A stretch of 64,000 nt of DNA, taken from the NCBI RefSeq assembly GCF_905475395.1, contig NC_058339.1, positions 51,469,172-51,533,171 on the forward strand, read 5' to 3'. A model generated the notes under the pieces. It was not told the origin of the DNA. It did no database searches and saw only the letters and a list, made by a program, of their open reading frames with translations. Source of the stretch: Chrysoperla carnea. Taxonomy: Eukaryota > Arthropoda > Insecta > Neuroptera > Chrysopidae. Positions 44,001-50,588 of this stretch are shown in pieces; the first letter of the stretch is position 1, and every line of letters begins with the position of its first letter. The position numbers were made by a program, and so were the translations under genes.

Positions 44001-47000
44001 ATAAAATTCAATGTACTTGTTATGTACGAAGCACTAATGTTACACAATACGTCAGTTGTATGGTTACAGATATACTGCTATAGGCATGTTGGAGACGCGA
44101 ACGTACGAGATTTCGCTCATCCAAAAAGCGTCTCTCGCGCACAGCACTGTCGCACAGCATGTTGGTGACGCGAACCCATAACATTTTCCCCTACCAAAAG
44201 TACCCAAAGTCACTAAAGAAGTTTTCACTTCAAAAATAAAAATTTTTTAAAACTGGCCGGCTTGAAACGACTCGACCGAATTATATCGTAAGGAAAAAAA
44301 TGACCACGAATGTACCTTTTTTTACTACATAAAATCATTATTTATGCTCAACATTACAAAATATTTATAAAGACTGTATTAAAAGGATTTAATGTAGGTA
44401 ATTACCAGGTAATAATTTAAATGAAATCATTACATTTATTGTAATTGTTAAGTATTAAAATAAATTACAAACATTTCATCAACATCACCTTATTTAATAC
44501 ATAAAATAAATTCCAATATCTACATTGTATGTGGTATGGATACTTACTAGTGACACTGATATGTAGGAAGTAATTGTTGCAAATGAGTTAATTATTTTTA
44601 TAATTTTATTATTACACTATGTGTTACTATATTATCCACACATAAAATGTAATAAGTAACATAATAAAACTAGTTTTAAATCATGTTGCACTTATATTTT
44701 CAAAGCAACCTTATTGTAAAAGTATTAGCGAAATTATAAAATTAATTTATACCTACTTTTCAAAATACCAAAACAATATATAAATTACTCTGTAAAAAAG
44801 ACAGACAGAGCAAAATAAAAACAAAAACTTTGAAACAATATATATTACATAAAAGTTTTTCAAATACAAAATTTTGGCATAAACACATAAGTGACAAAAA
44901 GCAAGGTTTAACATGGGACTAAATGAAAAATATAAATCAATATTTCTCAAAAATAATTTCGAAATAATATCTAACTTGAAACTTGAAACACCATAGTTAA
45001 TAATTATTTAAACTTTTAACAAAATGTCAAAATTTTTCCAATTTTCTTTTAAAATTGTTTAAGGCTGTTCTATATCTACACATTTTTTATTGGCGTAAAA
45101 TTTTTTTAAGAATTCTCTAAAATATTCGTTAGTGGAAAAAAAATATAAAGAAAAGCGGTTTCCCAGATAAAAATGGTTAAAATTACAATTGAATTTCAAG
45201 CACTGCGATTAAACCCTTACTTTATCGATTTGAAATTTGTTATTTTATATGTATTCATATTCTACCTGCCCTGGGTACTTTTATTTTTCGCCGGTCTACC
45301 TGTCCTGGGTACTTTTATTTTTCGAAAATTTTGTTGGGAAAATTAACAGGATTTTCGAAAAATAAAAGTACCCAGGACAGGTAGACCGGCGATAATAATT
45401 CGTACTAATCAAAATCAGAAGAAGACCCGCATTCAGTAATTTCGACTACCAGATAGCAATATTTGTACTTACTAATTTTTAAGGCCAATAAAAATATTCA
45501 AATTCAAATCAGATAAATCCCTGGCGATAAAAATTTGTAGTATTAAACAGGAAGTAGACCTCTTTTTCAGTAGTTCCAATTTAGACCACCAAATTACTTA
45601 ATACCATTTATCAATAACATATCCTCGAATTTCCAATCGATAGAGTAAAGGGTAATGAATATTTAAGAGGATTCTTAAAAAAATTATAAAGTTTCACGCC
45701 AATGAAAAATGTGTATAGAACAGTCTCAAATCTAGTTGTTAAAAAGCGACCTTAAATAAAATAATTTAAAAAAAAAAATTGTTTAAAATTTACATAAAGT
45801 TTTACTATGAACGCACATAGCAAAACAGATTGGTGAATGAACGTTCTTAATTAATTATTTATAATTTAACTAAATTTAATAAAATCAAGCGGCTTTGCAT
45901 ATCGGTGCCAACATAATATCTACATTGACAACTTTAAATCACATTTGAAATAAAACTTGATCAATTCAGAAAAAAAACATAAATATAAAATCGGTCAAGC
46001 GTGAATACGCGAAAAGAGAAACTTAATATATAAAATAATATAATAAAATTTTTTCATACGAACGTGTTAAAGTTAAATTAACGATTTGTGAAAAAAATAA
46101 TTGGTAATACCTTGAAAAATGATCGTGATTATGCATTTTTATTTAACTTATAAAATTAAAATAATTTTACTATAGGTGCTATGCCTGCGTGAAATTATCT
46201 TTGTTTTTTTCATCAGTTTCTTTGTAAATCTTGATATTAATAATTACATTTTCATACATGTGCCCTTTTCGAAATTTTATTCAACTAGCAGTAACTCGGC
46301 CACTTCGTGATCTTGGCTTTTAACAAAAATAGAAAAACTGTTTAAATTAAGTTGTTCCTTATAAAGAAAACAGACATTTTTATTCGAAATAATTTTTCAT
46401 AATTTGAATATTTTATGCTAAAATTTATCTATACAGGAAATAATAATTTTTGATTCAATTCTTGATACTAGTTAGAGATACAGAAAATTTTTAGGTAACT
46501 AAGGAAGGTACTGTTTATAAAAAACCAATTAATTTTCTTCAAAACATTTTATCGCCTCTATTTCTGTCAGTTCACATAAAATATGAACTGTTTTTTTACA
46601 TTTCATCATTCGATTAGTATGGAAACAAAAAACACTGGTAAAATCATCTAAATTATCACATTTAAGACCCGCCACGTGATGGGAAATCATTTTATCTATT
46701 ATAATTTTACACACAAAATAGGGATCATTTTAACGTATATAAAGGGAATCATTTTACCCGTAACGACATATTTGAATATCGTCATAAAAACAAACCTTAA
46801 AATTATCCGGAAAAAAATTACGCAAAAAAAAGGAATTTTATCTTGTCTGCCTTACCATCGATCGTAAGCAGTAAATTTATTATTTTTGATATAAAACACA
46901 AATTAGTATATACATCGCCATAAGTCTTTGTTGATTAGTTTGATCACGCGGAAGCCATCTATCGATAGATATACTGAATGGCTTTACAGTCAAGGTCAAA

Positions 47001-49890
47001 TTCAATAAATTCAAGGTTTTTAAAGATGTTCCCTTACAATACCAGATTTTCCCATTATCGATTAAAATGGTTCATCGTATACATATACCTAACGATTTTT
47101 AATACGATTTAATTATATCTTATAAACATCGGATGGGTATTAATGTAGGACGATTTAAAGCCATCGAATTAATTGTTTTCAAAAGATTCACTAAAAAATA
47201 ATAATTAAAACAAGGTTAATAAATATCTTATAATTGAAATATAAATCATTTTTAAATAGAAAACAATACCGAACACTACTGTATAATTATTATTAATAAA
47301 AGAATAGTTCAACGTATGAAAAGTCTATTCAATTCTTTGATGTAAAATTTCCTATTATTAGATTAGAATTATATATTTTATTTTATAATTATCAAACTTT
47401 AAATATATATTAATTAGCATAATTAAACAAAATACTTTACTGTATCATAATATAAAGTAAAGTGTAAAGATACGACCTTTTACAATAATTATTATTACTA
47501 AACACGGACGGATCCATTGTTTACAATTTCACATGCAGTAAAATCATTATAGCGTATATCCGCACACCCAAGGAGAGGAGATTTTTATTATGTTTGAAAA
47601 ATGAAAAGATGCTTCTTAAATATTTAGAAAAAATAATTTATTTTATGTTTTATAATATTCCATGAATATTCCTTTCTTTGACTATAGATGTCATTTGCGC
47701 AAGCTTATGTGAATCAGTTCGACACCTTTTGGATCACTACCCTGCTGGAAAAAATATTTGAAGAAATAACAAGTTTTAATAGGTCTTAGAAAACTCTGTG
47801 AAATAATAATAATAATAATAATAATAATCATTTATTTGCAAAGACCATTACATTTTGGTATACAAATTGTCATAATTGGTAATAAGCAACAATAAAGAAC
47901 ATATACATAAATCTAATAATAATAATAATAAAATCTAATAATAATAAAATATACAATAACAACACAATGGGTTAAAAAACAATAATAATCAAAAAAAAAA
48001 TGTAAGCAACAATAAAAGCCTTAACAAAACACAAAAATCTTAGAAAAGTCTTAGAAACTCTGAAACAGTCTTAAGAACTCTGAATTTCTCAACTTCTCAA
48101 CGTTTTTGGACTAGTCTAATTCAGAGTTATTCCGACTAGTCAAAAAACGTTGAGAAATTCAGAGTTATTCAAAGTTCCTAAGACTTTCAGAGTTTCAAAG
48201 ACTTAAGACCGGGGTATAAATTTAAAAAAAAGCATTGAACTGTGACTAACGTAAAAGAGCACTCAACAGTGAAATGGCGAATGCGACAACTCATTTATGA
48301 CTAGCGCTTTTCTGGGATTGAGACACTCTATGGATTAATTCAGAATGCCGAAATTTTTATTTTTTTTTTAAATTTGGTGTTAGAATCTTTCTATATTTTA
48401 AATTATGTTTTTGTTTTTACAGAGTTGTTGAAGTTAATGGAAAATTAGTATTAAATAAAACAAAAGAAGACATGCTACGACTGTTGGCTGTAGCACCAAA
48501 TCCCGCCCAAATCGTAGTATTACGTAATAATGTAAATAACTTTATAATTGAGAAAAATCTAATACAATCGGCTACATCAAATGAAGTCGGGCATTTACGA
48601 GCAGAATTAGAAGTAGTTAAAGAACGTGCCGAGGAAGCACAACGAATGAAAGAGGGTTTAAAAGGTGATAATCTTCGATTAACTCATCGAATATCATACC
48701 TAGAAGAGCAAGTAGCTGAATTATTACATCGGAAAAACTCCGAAAATAATAATAATCATGTACAGGAAGTACAGAAACAAGTACCTCCATCACAAAGTCA
48801 AGTGATTACATCGACTGTGAAAAATAGTCAAAACATTACAAATATCAGTATTACTTCCCCACCTCCATCTCCGAATCGAAATTCGGATTTACAAATATTT
48901 CAAAAAGGACCACAAGTTACTGCTCTTGTAGCAAATTTACCTGGTTTAGAGACTGATAATCGTGATATGTTACGAACTTTACGACCTAGGTCATCACATT
49001 CGAATATTTCAAGTACGCATATACCAGCTCCTGAAGACATTAACCAACGAACACGACATAGTCGATATTCTTCACAATCTTCAACGCGTACTCTTGATTA
49101 TAATTCAGAAAATTCTTCGGTTGATCATCGAAAATCTTCTAGCCATCATCATCACCACCATCACCATCAGAGAAGAAATCCCGAAGAAAAATATTCTTCT
49201 CACCATCGAAAGTCTTCGCATTCCGATCATGAGAATAATAATCGTTATCATCACTCGAATCGAATAATTCATGATTCACATAGTCATGATGAATTAGATC
49301 AAGATTCGGAACCATCATCAAGACTTTACGATACACGTAGTGTGAAATCGTTAGATTTCGACAGTGAACCTTGCATAAATAACAATCACTACACGAAGTC
49401 GACGAAAGTTCATTCGATGAAAAATGTCGATTATACGTCGGAACCTATTGCCAACGATAAAAAAATACAATCATACTACCAACGACGTGAAAGTGCTGAT
49501 CCACGACAATTACGGCCAAAACCACCGAAAAAACCTATACGTTTATCATTACACCGTGCACAAAGTTTACAATCCGTTGAAACGAACCCAACACAATTAT
49601 CGTGTATGTCAAACTATAAGGATGATAAAAAACCACTAAAACGTAATCATAAAGGTGAAGCACCTCCAGCACCAAGTACAGTAGTGAAAATAGAACGTCC
49701 TACGGAACAACCTCCGCAACCCCCACCACATAAATATGAAAATCAAGAATCAAATTCTCGAGCTTCGTCACGTAGTGATAATCATTCGGCTTTAAGATGG
49801 CCAACATCGTTACATTATTTATCATTTGTTAGGTCTTCATCGTCGAATCGTCATAATGGACATTTATCAGACGGTGGAAAATGGTGTTAA
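13976..49890 (+). CDS. PDZ-like / coiled-coil scaffold protein (8 exons, 799 aa)
   Basis: Eight exons (13976-14034, 17005-17092, 23781-23849, 33268-33428, 34488-34733, 36590-36742, 42799-42954, 48423-49890) total 2400 nt, every junction GT-AG and in phase, ending in TAA. The product has a basic, Ser-rich N-terminus, a coiled coil at about residues 170-250, a PDZ-like fold at about 265-347 (GLYV strand, then a GDRVVEVNG-type segment), a second coiled coil at about 365-422, and a low-complexity tail. The tail has a His run near 551, Ser/Arg/His-rich sequence and Pro-rich stretches near 674, 723 and 740 that could bind SH3 domains. No signal peptide, membrane segment, guanylate kinase or other catalytic domain is seen. 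An in-frame TGA at 13946-13948 supports the chosen start. The likely role, by inference from domains only, is a cytoplasmic or junctional adaptor. I do not recognise a specific orthologue. Introns are very large (up to 9.4 kb) and repeat-filled. Confidence 0.85.
14155..14640 (+). repeat. Dispersed repeat family A, copy 3 (decayed)
   Basis: It retains CAATTGACTGAGATAGTTGT, CTGTCTCTTACGGTTTATCA, TGACCTATGTTGCTCATTTA and CACGGGAAAACAGAGATATT in family order, with small deletions including loss of the CAGACAGA run. Confidence 0.75.
15712..15945 (+). repeat. Dispersed repeat family E, copy 1
   Basis: It matches 63111-63345 over CACATTTTCTCCGAAAGCTG, TCTATCTCTTACC, TTTAGGAT, TCTGATGTCAG and TTTTTTGATTGGTTA in the same order and strand. 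Confidence 0.8.
17005..17092 (+). CDS. PDZ scaffold gene, exon 2
   Basis: The exon lies between a TTTGTTACAG acceptor and a GTAAGT donor. It completes the split Arg codon and encodes RLSKKSEFLYSDHYQEK and onward through KKSISL (residues 20-49), polar and Lys-rich. It ends in phase 0. Confidence 0.75.
17341..17719. repeat. Short TIR element (ATACCGGGTGT ends)
   Basis: The left terminus ATACCGGGTGT at 17341-17351 is exactly inverted at 17709-17719 (ACACCCGGTAT). TCAACTAAATCAT(A/T)TTA occurs twice near the left end, at 17351 and 17462. The interior is non-coding, consistent with a MITE. Confidence 0.7.
20630..20830. repeat. Motif cluster AACATATCGG-TATA-CGA
   Basis: Variants of ACATATCGGTTATAGCGACC recur about three times at 20738-20800, with AAAACCGGTTATTGTGACAT upstream. 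The arrangement resembles a decayed end of a pogo/Tigger-like transposon, though no transposase remains. It abuts family C copy 2. Confidence 0.45.
20809..21095. repeat. TIR element family C, copy 2
   Basis: Left arm TTTATACCGATTGCAAGTTA, then CTCGTTAGCC. The right arm is GGTTAACGATATGG, then TTTACAAACAGTACC, inverted. Both arms carry the GACGTTCTTATGTATAAAAC-type segment seen in copy 1 at 11750-12045. Confidence 0.8.
21136..21235 (+). repeat. Family B solo arm
   Basis: TCCCAATTTCCTAGATGAAT, then CCGACTACTATGTAGTCGTT and ATCAGTATGAA. It is nearly the same as 41678-41800. Confidence 0.75.
21725..22370. repeat. Family A inverted pair (copy 4)
   Basis: A + strand left half (CAATTGACTGAGTTAATTGT through TGCGTCCTACGGACCC to about 22035) is followed directly by a - strand part (GATAACACAAAAACGAGAAG, then AGGATCCATTTTGTAATCCG, to about 22360). 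The two halves therefore fold on each other. Confidence 0.8.
23781..23849 (+). CDS. PDZ scaffold gene, exon 3
   Basis: A 69-nt exon of 23 whole codons (TTLQDPVSPFEPRMAQLETL, then EAK) between TTTTTCAG and GTATGT. Being phase 0 at both ends it could be skipped without a frameshift, so it is a cassette-exon candidate. It sits between introns of 6.7 and 9.4 kb. Confidence 0.75.
24553..24785 (+). repeat. Dispersed repeat family F, copy 1
   Basis: It carries CCGAACTAAAAAAAAGGGGT, TGTCTGTGGCATCGTAGCGC, GGGTTCCGTACTCG and AAAAATTGGCGAT, and recurs at 61485-61815 with a partial fragment at 31925-31985. It resembles 3' fragments of common insect retroposons; no ORF. Confidence 0.75.
26018..26045. repeat. 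Short tandem repeat (ATGTTCAAA)3
   Basis: Three adjacent copies of a 9-bp unit. Confidence 0.75.
26895..27080 (+). repeat. Dispersed repeat family G, copy 1
   Basis: AATTAAGGATCTATGAGCAC, then GTAGTGGGGACACAAATTT and an A/T-rich body, matches 39245-39480 in reverse orientation. Confidence 0.65.
28438..28858. repeat. Long near-perfect inverted repeat (~210-bp arms, almost no loop)
   Basis: The left end TAGTCTAGTTAACATGTACG is exactly inverted at the right end, and the arms meet near 28648. By eye about three differences occur in the first ~190 bp: two substitutions and a 2-bp indel in a G run. Homology outside the arms decays gradually (GGATAAGGATGATAT against GGATAAATGTTATAT). The intron transcript would form one of the strongest double-stranded hairpins in the window. 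Confidence 0.95.
29195..29375. repeat. Local direct duplication with palindromic AT core
   Basis: TTTCCTAGTCATACACTAAA, then CTATA(A/G)TTATAGTTTA, is present twice in tandem. GAAAAAGTTTCA-(A/C)-(A/G)-(A/G)AGAGCC-TTTTCCTA flanks it on both sides as a diverged second duplication. Confidence 0.75.
31319..31366. repeat. Tandem duplication of a 24-bp unit
   Basis: TAGTTTTGAATTCGACAGCC occurs twice in direct succession. Confidence 0.85.
32550..32621 (+). pseudogene. tRNA-like unit / tRNA pseudogene or SINE head
   Basis: A 72-nt unit has a perfect 7-bp acceptor pairing (ACTCGAA with TTCGAGT), A box TAGCCTAATTGG, B box AGTTCGAGTCC, and a T9 run at 32625-32633 suited to Pol III termination. The anticodon stem has a mismatch, the loop (CATGAAT) lacks the usual T before the anticodon, and the T arm has an extra base and a mismatch. 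A functional tRNA is therefore doubtful. No SINE body or target duplication was seen. Confidence 0.55.
33268..33428 (+). CDS. PDZ scaffold gene, exon 4
   Basis: The acceptor is TTTATTATAG and the donor GTAATT. The exon starts with an in-phase ATG and encodes a basic Ser/Gly-rich segment followed by a short amphipathic helix (RELDHLRLALRDKENVIQ), residues 73-125. An alternative promoter in the 9.4-kb intron could in principle start translation at this ATG. Confidence 0.85.
33429..34487 (+). other. PDZ gene intron 4
   Basis: A 1,059-bp intron, over half of it a family A copy. Confidence 0.75.
33540..34192 (+). repeat. Dispersed repeat family A, copy 5 (most complete)
   Basis: It runs from AAAACAAGTGAAAACATACA, then CAATTGACTGAGTTAA, through CGTCCTCACGAGTAAACAAT, GGTCCTACGGACCC and ACGGACGGACGAACAACCG to TATATACAGGGTATAAAA. 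It includes an internal segment that copy 1 lacks. Confidence 0.85.
34488..34733 (+). CDS. PDZ scaffold gene, exon 5
   Basis: The exon encodes a Thr/Gly/Asn-rich linker, then the start of the first coiled coil (SVERKHAEDRLARVKAEMDN and onward). The acceptor is TTTTCTAG and the donor GTAAGT. Confidence 0.88.
34734..36589 (+). other. PDZ gene intron 5
   Basis: A 1,856-bp GT-AG intron containing the SINE; nothing else recognisable. Confidence 0.7.
35928..36196 (+). mobile_element. tRNA-derived, apparently dimeric SINE
   Basis: The head has a tRNA-Ser/Leu-like A box (TGGCCGAGCG at 35936-35945) and a B box (GGTTCGAATTC at 35995-36005). A second unit has an A-box-like TGGCCTCTGTGATAAGG and a B-box-like GGTTAAACCCC (36156-36166), followed by an (ATT)n tail. 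An 11-bp target duplication (ACTTAAGAAAC at 35917-35927, ACGTAAGAAAC at 36197-36207, one mismatch) bounds the insert. It sits in intron 5 of the PDZ gene in the sense orientation. Confidence 0.85.
36590..36742 (+). CDS. PDZ scaffold gene, exon 6
   Basis: It continues the coiled coil (NIDVRIQQAELEYQLGREEL and onward, to about residue 250). It lies between CTCTTTCAG and GTAAAT and is in phase with both neighbours. Confidence 0.88.
37521..38461. mobile_element. Non-autonomous hAT-like element with nested foldback
   Basis: The 17-bp termini CAGGTGCGGATACAGAG (37521-37537) and CTCTGTATCCGCGCCAG (38445-38461) are inverted with two mismatches. An 8-bp direct repeat TTATTTAT directly flanks both ends (37513-37520, 38462-38469), the size expected of hAT insertions. 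No transposase ORF is present. The interior contains a family D foldback. Because the flank is low-complexity TTTATT sequence, the duplication could partly be chance. Confidence 0.75.
37675..38290. repeat. Family D foldback nested in hAT-like element
   Basis: Arms about 37745-37975 and 38115-38287 are imperfect inverted copies (TGCACAG..GATGGGTTA.., GAAACTTGAACCTTAAACTC, CCAGAGATGGTT, TGCTTAGAATATTTTTT, CCGATTTTCATGA in mirrored order). Outside the left arm is GTGTGTCGCATTTAAGATGA, then AGACACCCTCA, shared with 12283-12510. Confidence 0.8.
39245..39480 (-). repeat. Dispersed repeat family G, copy 2
   Basis: The reverse complement of 26895-27080: AAATTTGTGTCCCCACTAAC at 39436, then TCCTTAATTAAG. 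It also contains an internal inverted pair around TCGATA/CGAAAATTTTAT motifs. Confidence 0.65.
41678..41800 (+). repeat. Family B solo arm
   Basis: CCCCAATTTCCTAGATCAAT, then TACGTATTTCGACTACCAAG and TAGTCATCATCAGTATGAA, matches 21136-21235 and the arms at 2405-2640. Confidence 0.75.
42799..42954 (+). CDS. PDZ scaffold gene, exon 7 (N-terminal half of PDZ-like domain)
   Basis: It encodes the first strands of the PDZ-like domain, including NNPGLYVEWALDDTELCKGD, split from the VVEVNG segment by a 5.5-kb intron. It is richer in G and C than the surrounding intron, as expected of conserved coding sequence. Confidence 0.88.
45288..45392. repeat. Perfect 42-bp inverted repeat with 21-nt loop
   Basis: Arms 45288-45329 and 45351-45392 pair without mismatch (CGCCGGTCTACCTGTCCTGG and onward). 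A third, direct partial copy (CTACCTGCCCTGGGTACTTT, then TATTTTTCG) is at 45262-45290. Confidence 0.95.
47806..47990 (-). repeat. Probable retroposon 3' end with (ATT)n/(TAA)n tail
   Basis: Read on the - strand, GCAAATAAATGATTATTATT, then further ATT units, forms a tail typical of a LINE or SINE 3' end. More ATA blocks follow at 47915-47950. No reverse-transcriptase ORF is present. Confidence 0.5.
48049..48202. repeat. Foldback repeat, ~68-bp arms, upstream of terminal exon
   Basis: GTCTTAGAAACTCTGAAACA..TTTCTCAACG..GGACTAGTC (48049-48116) is mirrored by GACTAGTCAAAAAACGTTGA..TTTCAAAGAC (48134-48202) with several mismatches and small indels. It lies 220 bp before the last-exon acceptor. Confidence 0.85.
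48423..49890 (+). CDS. PDZ scaffold gene, terminal exon 8
   Basis: This large last exon completes the PDZ-like domain (VVEVNGKLVLNKTKEDMLRL and on to VVLRN), then encodes a second coiled coil and about 375 residues of disordered Ser/His/Arg/Pro-rich tail with a histidine run coded by mixed CAT/CAC. The open frame ends at TAA 49888-49890. The C-terminus (GGKWC) is not a classical PDZ ligand. Confidence 0.93.
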
Positions 49891-50456
49891 TTAATTTATT
49901 CACCATTCAATATCGATATACTTATACGGTATCGAATTATACCCACATATTTATTAATCTTGCCATCTCTAAGTAGTAGTAGCCAAAAGTATTTGAAGCA
50001 AAAATTCATAATATTTGTGACTTGTAGAGAAATTCTGGAATGTTATAATTTTTTTTGAATAAATATGAATAGACCAGTAAATGACAAAGGAAAAAATAAT
50101 TGACTTTTTCGAAAAACGAATTATCGAGAAACGTAATTAAACGATGTAATAATGATTAGTCGCAATTGCTTTTTGTCTTCTCCACTTGGTTGAATCAATA
50201 AGTCTTTAAAATTATTCCAGAATGTACTAAAGTCGCAATTATTCTTTGTATATTATGAATTATTTTTAATTTATCTAATAAATTCGCAATGTTTTTAATG
50301 CAATAATGATTAGAAGAATACATACTAAGAAAATAAGAAATTTTATAAATATGTAAATTATTTTCTTATAAATTTAAATTAAATGATTATTTTAAACATT
50401 AAAGAAAAAAAAGTGTATTTTTTAGAAAAAATTACAAAACATAGAATATAATAAAA
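49891..50456. other. Convergent 3' intergenic region (PDZ gene / RFC2)
   Basis: 566 bp separates the two stop codons. It contains the PDZ gene's candidate poly(A) signals, and ATTAAA on the - strand at 50294-50299 could serve RFC2. If that site is used, the two 3' UTRs could overlap. Confidence 0.5.
50058..50063 (+). terminator. Candidate polyadenylation signal of PDZ gene
   Basis: AATAAA lies 168 bp after the stop codon. A second AATAAA is at 50277-50282. Either would place the 3' end short of the convergent RFC2 stop at 50457. Confidence 0.4.
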
Positions 50457-50588
50457 TTATTTTCTTATTTTAAAACTATCTTCAGTTTTTAATTTCACTC
50501 CCACATCACATAACCGTGCTAATAATCCTGATAATTGTAATAATGAACTTAATCCGTCTACTATCCGCATATGAGTAATACCAATTTC
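50457..50588 (-). CDS. RFC2: RFC2 exon 7 (terminal)
   Basis: Forty-three codons plus stop: [20 protein letters not shown], then GLLARLC and a lineage-specific basic tail ending KIRK, TAA at 50457-50459. Confidence 0.94.
   Translation of the reverse strand, partial: EIGITHMRIVDGLSSLLQLSGLLARLCDVGVKLKTEDSFKIRK

Larger units (their letters stand above)
42955..48422 (+). other. PDZ gene intron 7
   Basis: A 5,468-bp intron inside the PDZ-like domain. It holds a GC-richer island at 44030-44180, a perfect hairpin at 45288, a (TAA)n-tailed repeat at 47806 and a foldback at 48049 just before the last exon. Confidence 0.7.

Noticed and set aside
48962-49639. Overlapping + and - open frames inside the last PDZ-gene exon
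   Set aside because: Shadows of the Ser/His-rich coding frame; composition follows codon structure of the real frame.
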